From Streptomyces sp. NBC_00344 (lineage in GTDB: Bacteria > Actinomycetota > Actinomycetes > Streptomycetales > Streptomycetaceae), in contig NZ_CP107996.1 in the NCBI RefSeq assembly GCF_036088315.1, positions 4,981,501 through 5,045,500 of the forward strand: 64,000 bases of DNA, in the 5' to 3' direction. A model generated the notes under the pieces. That model saw only the letters and a program-made list of their open reading frames with translations, was not told the origin of the DNA and did no database searches. Positions within the stretch are counted from its first letter, which is position 1. Every line of letters begins with the position of its first letter. Positions 15,989 through 24,780 of the stretch are shown here, piece after piece. Position numbers and translations under genes: made by a program.

Positions 15989-17064
15989 CCTCACCGGGGC
16001 GGACCGAGCACCTGGTGCTGCCCGGAGTCCTCACCGCCGAGCAGGCCGATCTGACGGTCGCCGGGATCCTCGCCATGCAGCGTCCGGACGGCGCCATCCC
16101 CTGGTTCCGCGGGCATCACCTGGATCCGTGGGACCACACCGAGGCGGCCATGGCGCTGGACGCGGCGGGTCAGCACGGTGACGCCGAGCGGGCCTACGAC
16201 TGGCTCGCCGGACACCAGAACGACGACGGCTCCTGGTACGCGGCCTACCAGGACGGAGACGCCGCGCAGGTCACCGACCGGAGCCGGGAGACCAACTTCT
16301 GTGCCTATGTCGCCGTCGGCGTCTGGCACCACTACCTGGCAACCGGTGACGAGGCGTTCGCCGACCGGATGTGGCCCGTCGTGCAGCGCGCGATCGAGTT
16401 CGTCCTCGAACTGCAGCAGCCGGGCGGCGAGATCGGGTGGAAGCGGGAACCCGCGGAGGAGGGAGGCGCGGCCGTCACCGACGCGCTGCTGACCGGGTCC
16501 TCATCCGTGCACCAGGCCCTGCGGTGCGCCCTGGCGCTCGCCGAGGCCCGCGAGGAACCTCAGCCGGACTGGGAGCTGGCGACCGGCGCACTGGGCCACG
16601 CGATCCGCAGCCACCCCGAGCGCTTTCTGGACAAGAGCCGCTACTCGATGGACTGGTACTACCCGGTTCTCGGCGGTGCGGTGACCGGGCCGGCCGCCAA
16701 GGAACGGATCGAGGAGTACTGGGACCGTTTCGTCGTGCCGGACCTCGGGGTGCGCTGTGTCCTGCCCAACAACTGGGTCACCGGCGGCGAGAGCTGTGAA
16801 CTCGCCCTGGCGCTCTGGGTGATGGGGGAGTCGGACCGTGCCCTGGAGATCCTGCAGTCGATCGGACACCTGCGCGCCGGCGACGGCATGTACTGGACGG
16901 GCTACGTCTTCGACGACCGGGCCTTCTGGCCTGAGGAGCGCACCAGCTGGACGGCAGGCTCACTGCTGCTCGCGGTGGCCGCCCTCGGCGGGGACGAGGC
17001 GACCACCGCTGTCTTCAGCGGAGAACGGCTGCCGGCCGGACTGGAGCCGGACTGCTGCCGCTGA
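15985..17064 (+). CDS. Prenyltransferase/glucoamylase-like alpha-toroid protein
   Basis: A 359-residue cytoplasmic protein with repeated toroid motifs (GILAMQRPDGAIPWFRG, WLAGHQNDDGSWYAAYQDGD, FVLELQQPGGEIGWKRE). This is the pattern of (alpha/alpha)6 barrels such as glycoside hydrolases or prenyltransferase repeats. There is no signal peptide. A Trp/Asp-rich lining (DPWDHTEAAMAL, SMDWYYPVLGG) favours a sugar-binding barrel. GTG start overlaps the methyltransferase stop, so it is translationally coupled. The trio recurs in Streptomyces; I know of no assigned role. Confidence 0.65.
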   Translation: MTSPGRTEHLVLPGVLTAEQADLTVAGILAMQRPDGAIPWFRGHHLDPWDHTEAAMALDAAGQHGDAERAYDWLAGHQNDDGSWYAAYQDGDAAQVTDRSRETNFCAYVAVGVWHHYLATGDEAFADRMWPVVQRAIEFVLELQQPGGEIGWKREPAEEGGAAVTDALLTGSSSVHQALRCALALAEAREEPQPDWELATGALGHAIRSHPERFLDKSRYSMDWYYPVLGGAVTGPAAKERIEEYWDRFVVPDLGVRCVLPNNWVTGGESCELALALWVMGESDRALEILQSIGHLRAGDGMYWTGYVFDDRAFWPEERTSWTAGSLLLAVAALGGDEATTAVFSGERLPAGLEPDCCR

Positions 17065-17091
17065 TCGCGGCCCGGCCGTGGTGCGCCCTGA

Positions 17092-17382
17092 TCAGAAGCG
17101 GCGCACCCGGCCGGCGAGTACATGCCCGATGAAGAGGTACACGACTGCCGCCAGGCCGTAGCCGGCGACGACGCGTGCCCAGGCGTCGTCGAAGGTGAAG
17201 AGGTCGCGCGACCAGCCGGCCAGCCAGTCGGCCGCGTGGTGGATGAAGGTCACCAGGTCATTGGCCCGGTTCGCGTCCAGGAGGTACATCAGAATCCACA
17301 GGCCCAGGATGAAGGCCATGACATCGGCGATCACGATGATGACGTTCGCCGCCGGGTTGCTTGTGTTCGAATACCGAGACAT
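17092..17382 (-). CDS. Small conserved membrane protein
   Basis: A 96-residue protein with two or three hydrophobic helices: VIIVIADVMAFILGLWILMYLLD near the N-terminus and VVAGYGLAAVVYLFIGHVLA near the C-terminus, ending GRVRRF. An amphipathic HHAADWLAGWSRDLF segment lies between them. It starts at ATG 17382, divergent from the frameshifted mycothiol-enzyme gene. No enzymatic motif is visible. Confidence 0.65.
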   Translation of the reverse strand: MSRYSNTSNPAANVIIVIADVMAFILGLWILMYLLDANRANDLVTFIHHAADWLAGWSRDLFTFDDAWARVVAGYGLAAVVYLFIGHVLAGRVRRF

Positions 17383-17457
17383 GTTCGAGCGTGTTGCCGC
17401 TTGTGACTGCGTGAAACCCCTTGGGCCCAAGCCGTGTGCGCTGTCTATCGTGTGGCC

Positions 17458-18235
17458 ATGACGCCAACGGCATATGACCGCTTCTGCGGCGAACTTGTTC
17501 AGCAGACCGATCTCCTGAGGGCGACGCTGGTCGACGCCGATCTGGCGGTGACGGTACCGACCTGCCCGGACTGGAGTCTGGGAGACCTGGCCCGCCATGT
17601 GGGCGGGGCGCACCGCTGGGCCGAGGCGATCGTACGGACCCAGGCATCGGAGGGGATACCCGACGACGAGGTACCCGGCACGCCCGGTCCCGCCGACAGC
17701 GAACCGGCCGCCCTGGACTCGTGGTTGGCCGAGGGCGCGTCCATGCTGGCGGAGACGCTGCGGGCGGCGGGACCCGATGCCGAGGTGTGGACCTGGGGAT
17801 GGGACCGGAGCGCGGCTTTCTGGGCCAGACGGATGGTCCACGAGACGGTGGTCCACCGCGCGGACGCGGCGCTGGCCGCAGGGGTGCCGTTCGATGTGGA
17901 AGGAGAGGTCGCCGCCGACACCATCGACGAGTGGCTGGAGATCGTGGCCTTCGCCGCCGCCTCGGGTGACCCGGAGGCGGCGGAACTTCGGGGACCGGGA
18001 CGGTCGATCCTGCTGAGCGCGAACGACGTGGCCGCGGCGCGGTGGCTGATCGAGCTGGGGCCGGACGGCTTCGGATGGCGACGGGCGGACGGCGGGCACG
18101 GTGGAGGTCCGGGGGGCGCTGGCCGACGTGCTTCTGCTGTTCTACCGGCGGCTGCCGGCGAGCAGCGAGCGGGTCGAGGTGAAGGGGGAGCCGGAGCTGC
18201 TGGACTTCTGGCTGGAGCGCGCGGCCTTCGGGTGA
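17458..18235 (+). pseudogene. Maleylpyruvate isomerase-family (mycothiol-dependent-type) gene with a frameshift near the 3' end
   Basis: The first 210 or so codons encode a DinB/MDMPI-fold protein (RFCGELVQQTDLL, VPTCPDWSLGDLARHVGGAHRWAE, WARRMVHETVVHRADAAL). This pattern holds the metal-binding His residues of mycothiol-dependent enzymes. At about 18080-18098 the family C-terminal domain continues only in the next frame: TVEVRGALADVLLLFYRRLP to LDFWLERAAFG, stopping at 18235. The original frame runs on as Gly/Ala-rich nonsense to 18333. A single-base insertion or sequencing error in a G-rich stretch explains this. The N-terminal domain alone could still fold. Confidence 0.7.
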
Positions 18236-18360
18236 GCACGCGTCGTTCGGTCGAGTGCGTGGCCGTGACTCCCGCCGGAGGGAAGCCCGGACCGGGGTGG
18301 CCCGTCGACTGCGGTGACACCGAGCAATTCTGACGACCCGTCAGTAGCGGCAGCGACAAC

Positions 18361-18387
18361 GGCCCCCGCCCGGAGGGGCGGGGGCCG
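18361..18387. terminator. Hairpin terminator between converging genes
   Basis: GGCCCCCGCCC and GGGGCGGGGGCC form a nearly perfect GC stem with a 4-base loop. It lies between the mycothiol-enzyme gene and the 3' end of the DUF5336 gene and can serve both strands. There is no T-tract, as is common in Streptomyces. Confidence 0.7.
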
Positions 18388-18435
18388 TCGAGCGCGTTGC
18401 GCGAGGGGCCGGGGCTACCGGCCGTTCGTCACCGG

Positions 18436-19281
18436 TCAGCCGCGCTGGATGCCCGTGGTGTCCTGCAGCACACCGCGCCGGCCGTCCTGCGTCTGCGCGA
18501 TGAGGCCGGGACCGCGCTGCTCGACCGCGAGGTACCAGGTGCCGGGCGCCAGTTCGGCGATGGGAGCCGGTGACCCGTCCTCCCCGTACAGCGGACGGGC
18601 GACCGGAACCGCGAACCAGAACGGTGCGAAGTCTCCCGCCGGCGCGCCGGCGGCGTCGGGCTGTGCCTGACCCTGCTGGGCGGCGGGCTGGGCCTGCTGC
18701 TGGCCCGGCTGACCGCCGAACGACTGCGCCTGCTGCGGCTGAGTGCCGTAGGGCTGCTGCCCCTGGGCGCCGCCCGGGTAGCCGTAGGCCGGATTCGGCT
18801 GGCCGGGCTGGGCGCCGTACGGCGCACCGGCGACGGCGGGCTTCGGCGCGCTCATCAGCGGTGCCTTGAGTGCGGGCAGCAGCGCTCCGGCCACCGCGCC
18901 CCCGGCCAGCACCAGCGCGGCGATGAAGCCGAGGATGAGCCCCGGGCCACGGCTTCCGGCGTCGATCAGAGTCCAGAAACCGGTCCACGCGGCGAAGATC
19001 GTGAACGCGACGCCGAACTGTTCCATGTCCAGACCGGCGACCTTGCGCGGCTGGGCCAGCGTGCGGGTCACGACGATCAGGACTGCCCCGATGACACCGG
19101 CCAGGAACATGCTCATCAGCGTGCCGAGCGCATCCCAGGCGGATGCGTCGTCGAGGCTGGAGCAGTAACCGCCGCTGCACTGGCGGCCGTATGAGGTGAG
19201 ATCGAAGAACGAGGCGATGAACAGCACCACCGCTGCTCCGATCACCACGCCGTCGCCTCGAGTGAGGGAGCGGATGTTCAC
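18436..19281 (-). CDS. DUF5336 domain membrane protein with Gln/Pro/Gly-rich linker
   Basis: A 281-residue protein with four predicted transmembrane helices in the first 140 residues (GVVIGAAVVLFIASFFDL, LMSMFLAGVIGAVLIVV, FTIFAAWTGFWTLI, LILGFIAALVLAGGAVAG). A low-complexity cytoplasmic region of PYGAQPGQPNPAYGYPGG-type repeats (about 150-210) follows. A compact C-terminal domain (FAVPVARPLYGEDGSPAPIAELAPGTWYLAVEQRG) ends in GVLQDTTGIQRG. This resembles actinomycete DUF5336 proteins. The C-terminal module may bind a ligand or partner; function is unknown. Confidence 0.75.
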   Translation of the reverse strand: MNIRSLTRGDGVVIGAAVVLFIASFFDLTSYGRQCSGGYCSSLDDASAWDALGTLMSMFLAGVIGAVLIVVTRTLAQPRKVAGLDMEQFGVAFTIFAAWTGFWTLIDAGSRGPGLILGFIAALVLAGGAVAGALLPALKAPLMSAPKPAVAGAPYGAQPGQPNPAYGYPGGAQGQQPYGTQPQQAQSFGGQPGQQQAQPAAQQGQAQPDAAGAPAGDFAPFWFAVPVARPLYGEDGSPAPIAELAPGTWYLAVEQRGPGLIAQTQDGRRGVLQDTTGIQRG

Positions 19282-19392
19282 GTAAGAATCCTTCGTAGGT
19301 CGGCTCGTCGGGGCGGCGTGGAGCTCGGGGGCGGCTCCCCATCGCAGGGATGAATCTATCGCCTGCCCCAGCGGGTCATGTGTCGGGTCTCG

Positions 19393-20370
19393 TCACGCCC
19401 CGTGGAGAAAGCTGCTGATGCCGTCCGCGATCCCCCGCGCGGCCTTCTGGCGCCAGCTGCCGCTCGTCAGCAGAGCGGCATCATCAGGATCGCGCATATT
19501 GCCGCATTCGATGAACACTTTCGGCACGGTCGAGAGATTAAGTCCACCGAGATCGCCTCGGGTGTCCAACCCGGTACCGCCGCCGATGTAGTTGGAAGGG
19601 GCACTTCCGGTGTCCCGGACGAAGGTGCCGGCGATACGGGTCCCCAGGTCACGCGAGGGGCCGACGATTTTCGATGTGTCCGCGGAACCGGATTTCACCA
19701 GGGCGGGAAGGATCACATGGAACCCGCGATGGCCGGCTGCCGAGCCGTCGGCGTGCACCGAGATCGCGGCATCGGCCGCAGCCTTGTTGCCGATATCGGC
19801 GCGTTCCGTCACGCACGGGCCGAACGGACGGTTGTTGTCCTGGGTCAACGTGACGGTGGCGCCCTCCTTTTCGAGGAGGGCGCGAAGCCGGTGCGAGACA
19901 TCGAGGGTGAACCGGGCCTCGGCGTAACCGCTGTTGGTCGATGTACCCGTGGTGTCGCATTCCTTGGATTTGCTGCCGATATTCACCATGCGATTGATTT
20001 CGCGAGGATGGCGGTAATTCGTCGGGTTATGGCCGGGGTCGATCACTACCACCTTGCCGGCCAGCGGTCCGGTGTTCGCGGGTTTGCCGTCCCCGGCTGT
20101 GGAATGCGGGGGCTTCGAAGCCCCGGAGGCCCCGCCGCCCTTGCCGCTTCCCGGGGTGTCCGGTGCGGCGGATGACGTGGGCCCGGTCCGCGAGGGCGAC
20201 GCGCCGGCGGTGCTCCGCGCGGTCGCCGTGTCGTGGGACCCGCCCGTCATCTGCCGGACGGCCCAGCCGGCAAGACAGAGCGTCACCAGCGCGGCGACCG
20301 TGATCATCAGGGTCGAGCGGCGGAGGAGGCGCGGGGCGGAGGGCTGGTGATCGTCATCGTCGTACGGCAC
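19393..20370 (-). CDS. N-acetylmuramoyl-L-alanine amidase (Amidase_3), membrane-anchored
   Basis: A 325-residue protein. A cytoplasmic start (MPYDDDDHQPSAPRLLRR) is followed by one transmembrane helix (LMITVAALVTLCLAGWAV), a Ser/Thr/Gly-rich linker and an Amidase_3 catalytic domain. Zinc-ligand motifs are VVIDPGHNPTN, SVHADGSAAGHRGFHV and VFIECGNM. It should cleave the MurNAc-L-Ala bond of peptidoglycan outside the membrane. The next gene downstream, 22 bases before its ATG reads out, is a methyltransferase on the same strand but with its own ribosome site. Confidence 0.88.
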   Translation of the reverse strand: MPYDDDDHQPSAPRLLRRSTLMITVAALVTLCLAGWAVRQMTGGSHDTATARSTAGASPSRTGPTSSAAPDTPGSGKGGGASGASKPPHSTAGDGKPANTGPLAGKVVVIDPGHNPTNYRHPREINRMVNIGSKSKECDTTGTSTNSGYAEARFTLDVSHRLRALLEKEGATVTLTQDNNRPFGPCVTERADIGNKAAADAAISVHADGSAAGHRGFHVILPALVKSGSADTSKIVGPSRDLGTRIAGTFVRDTGSAPSNYIGGGTGLDTRGDLGGLNLSTVPKVFIECGNMRDPDDAALLTSGSWRQKAARGIADGISSFLHGA

Positions 20371-20392
20371 GGGGCGAGCCTATCCGGGGCGT

Positions 20393-21034
20393 TCAGATCC
20401 CAGTTCCGGTGCGCCGCAGAACCCGGAGCGAGTCGGTCACCGAGATCTCGGTGAAGGCGCCCGATGCGATGGCCCTGAGATAGACACGGTAGGGGGCCTG
20501 ACCGCCGTCGGCGGGGTCGGGGAACACGTCATGGACCACCAGCAGCCCGGCTTCGGCGACGTGCGGGGCCCAGCCCTCGTAGTCGCCGCTCGCGTGCTCG
20601 TCGGTGTGGCCGCCGTCGATGAAGACCAGGCCGAGCGGCCCGCCCCAGGCACGTGCGACCTGCGGGGAGCGGCCGACGACGGCGATCACATGGTCCTCGA
20701 GCCCGGCCTTGTGCAGGGTGCGCCGGAAGGTGGGGAGCGTGTCCATCCTGCCGACCTCGGGGTCCACCACCGTCGGGTCGTGGTACTCCCAGCCCGGCTG
20801 CTGTTCCTCGCTGCCCCGGTGGTGGTCGACGGTGATCGCGGTGACCCCCGCTTCGCGGGCGGCGTCCGCGATGAGAAGTGTGGAGCGTCCGCAGTAGGTG
20901 CCGACCTCGAGCAGCGGAAGACCGAGGGCGGCGGCCTCGGCCGCCGCCTCGTACAGGGCGAGACCCTCGTGTACGGGCATGAACCCCTTGGCGGCCTCGA
21001 ATGCGGCCAGTGTCTCCGGCTTGGGGGCGGCCAT
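20393..21034 (-). CDS. Class I SAM-dependent methyltransferase (Methyltransf_24 type)
   Basis: A 213-residue enzyme with LLEVGTYCGRSTLLIADAA as motif I, an acidic TVDHHRGSEEQ and LVFIDGGHTDEHASGDYEGW. This is the pattern of Methyltransf_24/cephalosporin-hydroxylase-like methyltransferases. ATG 21034 is preceded by a strong AGGAGG. It sits upstream of the amidase on the same strand. The substrate is not predictable. Confidence 0.8.
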   Translation of the reverse strand: MAAPKPETLAAFEAAKGFMPVHEGLALYEAAAEAAALGLPLLEVGTYCGRSTLLIADAAREAGVTAITVDHHRGSEEQQPGWEYHDPTVVDPEVGRMDTLPTFRRTLHKAGLEDHVIAVVGRSPQVARAWGGPLGLVFIDGGHTDEHASGDYEGWAPHVAEAGLLVVHDVFPDPADGGQAPYRVYLRAIASGAFTEISVTDSLRVLRRTGTGI

Positions 21035-21244
21035 CGGGTCCTCCTGAGGGTGGCGGGTGCGGCGGCCCATGCTAGGCCGTGTCCGAGAGGTCCCGCCTGC
21101 CCAGCCCCCGGGTGGACGGGGCTGCTTCCCCCGCACGACCTGGGTCCCTGCACCCCTCCCCGGGCCCGGCCCCTCCCGCTGTGTCACATGTACGGCGGTC
21201 CGGCGGCCGCCGGGCGGGCAGGGCGCCCGGCCCGGCGGTGTGCG

Positions 21245-23020
21245 TCACCGCTGGGAGGCGCCCTCCGCGACGGGTGTCAGCCGCAGGTCGACCGCCACCA
21301 GTTCGTCCAGGCTCGTGTACGAGACCGGCGTCGCCACCGGCTGCCGTCCGGCTGCCGTGACGGCCAGGATGTAGGGACCCGCCACCCGTACGCCGAGGGC
21401 GTAGCCGCCGTCGTCGGCGGCCACCGTGATGCCGGCCTGCCGGCCGCGGCGGTCGATCAGGGTGACCGTGGCGCGCGGCACCGGGAGGCCGTCGGCGTCG
21501 AGGACCTTGCCGCGGAAACCGGTGAAGGGGCCGGTGGTCCCGCCGGGGTCCGTGCCGGTGGCGACCGGCTTGGACAGCACGGCCGCACCGGCGGCGGTCC
21601 GCTTGCGCGACGGCAGGAAGACCGCGAAGACCAGACCGACGAGCACCGCTCCTGTGGCGATCATGAACGACGTACGGAAGCCGCTCATGCTCGGCACGGA
21701 CACCGGGCCGAGCGCCGTGGAGGAGTGCGCGAGAACCATGCCGATCACCGCACTCGACACCGAGGTGCCGATGGAACGCATCAGGGTGTTCAGGCCGTTG
21801 GCGGCGCCGGTCTCCGACGGGTCGACCGCGCCGATGATCAGCGCGGGGAGGGAGGAGTAGGCGAGGCCGATCCCGGCGCCGACCACGACCGAGATGATGA
21901 TGGTCTGCCAGGGGGCGCTCATCAGGCCGAGCCCGGCACCGTATCCGATCGCGATGATCAGCATGCCGATCATCAGAGAGACCTTGGGGCCGTACTTCGC
22001 GGCGATCCTGGCGTAGACCGGCGCGGTGAACATCATGGTGAGGCCGAGCGGCGCCACGCAGAGGCCCGCCACCACCATCGACTGGCCGAGACCGTAGCCG
22101 GTCGCCTCGGGCAGCTGGAGCAGTTGCGGGAGGACCAGGGAGATGGCGTAGAAGGCGACGCCGACCATGATCGACGCCAGGTTGGTGAGCAGCACCTCAC
22201 GGCGGGCGGTGGTGCGCAGGTCCACCAGCGGGGCGGCTGTCCGCAGTTCCATCACACCCCACAGCAGCAGGATGGCGAGCGCGCCGGCGAACAGCCCGAG
22301 CGTGGTGCCGGAGCCCCATCCCCAGTCGGATCCCTTGGTGATGGGGAGCAGCAGGCAGACGAGGCCGGCCGAGAGGCCGATCGCGCCGAGGGTGTCGAAG
22401 CTGCCGCGGGCCCGGGCCGAGGACTCCGGGACGAAGATCACCGTGAGAACCATCGAGACGACGCCGAGCCCGGCGGCGCCGAAGAACAGCGTGTGCCAGT
22501 CGGCGTGCTGGGCCACCAGGGCCGCGGCCGGCAGGGCGAGCCCGCCGCCCACCCCGATCGAGGAGCTCATCAGCGCCATGGCCGAGCCGAGCTTCTCCCG
22601 GGGCAGCTCGTCACGCATGATGCCGATACCCAGCGGAATGGCGCCCATGGCGACACCCTGCAGTGCACGACCGACGATCATGATCAGCAGGTTGTCGGTG
22701 AACCCGCAGATCAGCGAGCCGACAACCATGACGGCGAGACTGGCGAGCAGCATCCGCCGCTTGCCGTTGAGGTCACCGAGCCGCCCCATGATGGGGGTGG
22801 AGACCGCGCCCGCCAGCAGTGTGGCCGTCATGACCCAGGTGGCGTTGGAGGGGGCCGTGCCGAGCAGGGTCGGCAGGTCCTTGATGACCGGGACGAGCAG
22901 CGTTTGCATGACAGCGACGACGATGCCTGCGAAGGCGAGCACCGGCACGATGCCGGCTCCGCCGCGGGTGCGCTTTTCCTCTGCAGTGATCTCGGGCAGA
23001 CGTGGAGCGGCCAGTGCCAT
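21245..23020 (-). CDS. MFS drug-type exporter fused to a C-terminal carboxypeptidase-regulatory-like domain
   Basis: A 591-residue protein. Residues about 20-480 form a 14-helix DHA2-type MFS transporter (motif A GRLGDLNGKRRMLL, motif C-like region GVGGGLALPAAALV). From about residue 505 a beta-sandwich module (FRGKVLDADGLPVPRATVTLIDRRGRQAG...GGYALGVRVAGPYILAVTAAGRQP) matches CarboxypepD_reg/SpaA-like folds. This tail is unusual on a transporter. ATG 23020 is used; it diverges from another DHA2 exporter. Substrate unknown. Confidence 0.85.
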   Translation of the reverse strand: MALAAPRLPEITAEEKRTRGGAGIVPVLAFAGIVVAVMQTLLVPVIKDLPTLLGTAPSNATWVMTATLLAGAVSTPIMGRLGDLNGKRRMLLASLAVMVVGSLICGFTDNLLIMIVGRALQGVAMGAIPLGIGIMRDELPREKLGSAMALMSSSIGVGGGLALPAAALVAQHADWHTLFFGAAGLGVVSMVLTVIFVPESSARARGSFDTLGAIGLSAGLVCLLLPITKGSDWGWGSGTTLGLFAGALAILLLWGVMELRTAAPLVDLRTTARREVLLTNLASIMVGVAFYAISLVLPQLLQLPEATGYGLGQSMVVAGLCVAPLGLTMMFTAPVYARIAAKYGPKVSLMIGMLIIAIGYGAGLGLMSAPWQTIIISVVVGAGIGLAYSSLPALIIGAVDPSETGAANGLNTLMRSIGTSVSSAVIGMVLAHSSTALGPVSVPSMSGFRTSFMIATGAVLVGLVFAVFLPSRKRTAAGAAVLSKPVATGTDPGGTTGPFTGFRGKVLDADGLPVPRATVTLIDRRGRQAGITVAADDGGYALGVRVAGPYILAVTAAGRQPVATPVSYTSLDELVAVDLRLTPVAEGASQR

Positions 23021-23266
23021 GCGTGAAGCCTCCGGGGGTAAGTGGATGCAGGGTGAAACCTTCCCGGGCCCTGTGGTATTCCGGTAAACGCCGGATAAGT
23101 GGTACGTGATATGCGTCACCCGCCCGTGCGTGCCGTCGTGTGACGGGGCGTCAGATCATGCCCGCGTCCGTCAGGGGAGTGGCCGGGGGAGGCGAGGTCC
23201 TGGTCCGCAGGGCGGAGCGCCGTTGGGCCGATATGCGGATGCACCGGCCGCCGGCCGCCTGACAGC

Positions 23267-24721
23267 ATGACGGCCATGCTGCACACCTCATCGGACACCC
23301 GCACAGCAGATCCGTCCGCCGTCCGTGCCGGTACCTGGCTGGTCGTCCTCGCGGCCTGCGCGGGCCAGTTCCTCGTCGTTCTCGATGTTTCCGTCGTGAA
23401 CGTCGCGCTGCCCTCCATGCGCAGCAGCCTGGGCCTCAGCGCCACCGGACTCCAGTGGGTGGTCAACGCGTACGCCATCGCGTTTGCCGGATTCATGCTG
23501 CTGGGGGGCCGGGCCGGGGACCTCTTCGGGCGCAAGCGGATGTTCCTGGTGGGCCTCGGGGTCTTCACGTTCGCCTCGCTCGGCGGCGGACTCGCCCAGG
23601 AGGGCTGGCAGTTGCTCGCGGCGCGCGCCGTGCAGGGGCTCGGGGCAGCGGTGCTCGCCCCTTCCACACTCACCATTCTGACCTCGGCCGTGCCGGAAGG
23701 GGCGGCGCGCGCACGGGCCATCGCCACCTGGACCGCGGTCGGCGCGGGCGGCGGCGCGGCGGGCGGACTCGTCGGCGGGGCGCTGACCGACGGCCTGTCC
23801 TGGCGATGGGTCCTGCTGATCAATGTGCCGGTCGGGGCTCTCGTGCTGGCGGGCGCGGCCCGCTGGGTCCCGGAGAGCAGAGCGGGCGGTTCACGCCGGC
23901 TGGACCTGCCGGGCGCGGTGCTGGTGACCGTGGGCACGGCTGTCCTCGCCTACGGAATCGTGCAGACCGAGGCGGAGGGCTGGACGGCGGCCGCCACCCT
24001 GGTGCCGCTGCTCGCCGGTCTGGCGGTGCTGACCGTGTTCCTGGCCGTCGAGGCACGCACCAGGGTGCCCCTGATGCCGCTGAAGCTGTTCCGGGTGCGG
24101 TCGGTCGCGGCTGCCAACGCGGCGATGTTCGTCTGCGGCGCGGGCAGCTTCGGCATGTGGTTCTTCATGACCCTGTACGCGCAGAACGTGCTGGGATACA
24201 CCCCCCTCGGCGCCGGCCTGGCGCTCATCCCCAGCTCGCTCAGCGTGGTCATCGGTTCCAAACTCGCGCCGCGGGTGATGCGGGTCATCGGCGCCAGGAA
24301 CGTGGCCGTCATCGGCATCCTGATCACGGCGGCCGGATTCGGCTGGCAGTCGACGATGACTGCGCACGGCGCCTATGTCACCTCGATCATGCTGCCGGGG
24401 ATGGCGATGATGGCCGGTGCCGGGCTCGCGATGACGCCGCTCGCCTCGCTCGCCACATCGGGTGCGGAACCCGGTGAAGCGGGCCTGGTCTCCGGCCTGG
24501 TCAACACCTCGCGCACGCTGGGCGGTGCGCTGGGGCTCGCGGTGCTCTCGACGGTCGCGGCGTCCCGTACCGGGGGTGGCGCCGGGGTGGAGGCGCTGAC
24601 CGCCGGATACGCGCTGGCGTTCCGGTGGGGCGGGTTCATCCTGCTGGGCGGGGTGGCGCTGATGCTGCTGTGGATGCCACGCGCCGGCGCCGGGGCCGGC
24701 CGGGTCCGACCCGGTGGGTGA
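23267..24721 (+). CDS. MFS transporter, DHA2 (EmrB/QacA) family
   Basis: A 484-residue, 14-helix exporter. Motif D1 is LDVSVVNVALPSM, motif A is GGRAGDLFGRKRMFLVG and motif C is WTAVGAGGGAAGGLVGG. It is likely a proton-driven multidrug or metabolite exporter. The ATG lies just after CAGC; a second Met is three codons in. It shares a 246-bp divergent promoter region with the MFS/regulatory-domain fusion gene. Confidence 0.88.
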   Translation: MTAMLHTSSDTRTADPSAVRAGTWLVVLAACAGQFLVVLDVSVVNVALPSMRSSLGLSATGLQWVVNAYAIAFAGFMLLGGRAGDLFGRKRMFLVGLGVFTFASLGGGLAQEGWQLLAARAVQGLGAAVLAPSTLTILTSAVPEGAARARAIATWTAVGAGGGAAGGLVGGALTDGLSWRWVLLINVPVGALVLAGAARWVPESRAGGSRRLDLPGAVLVTVGTAVLAYGIVQTEAEGWTAAATLVPLLAGLAVLTVFLAVEARTRVPLMPLKLFRVRSVAAANAAMFVCGAGSFGMWFFMTLYAQNVLGYTPLGAGLALIPSSLSVVIGSKLAPRVMRVIGARNVAVIGILITAAGFGWQSTMTAHGAYVTSIMLPGMAMMAGAGLAMTPLASLATSGAEPGEAGLVSGLVNTSRTLGGALGLAVLSTVAASRTGGGAGVEALTAGYALAFRWGGFILLGGVALMLLWMPRAGAGAGRVRPGG

Positions 24722-24780
24722 GGCCGGGCCGGCAGCCGCGGACCGCTCTGCCGGGGGACCGGCCCGCCGGCCGGGCTCCT

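Noticed and set aside
18060-18120. Programmed frameshift in the mycothiol-dependent-type gene
   Set aside because: No slippery heptamer or downstream structure typical of programmed shifting is apparent; a simple indel is enough.
20531-23026. Very long open frame (over 800 codons) on the plus strand opposite the methyltransferase and MFS genes
   Set aside because: It is an antisense shadow caused by high third-position GC; composition is His/Arg/Gly/Asp-rich without domains, and the minus-strand genes have clear motifs.
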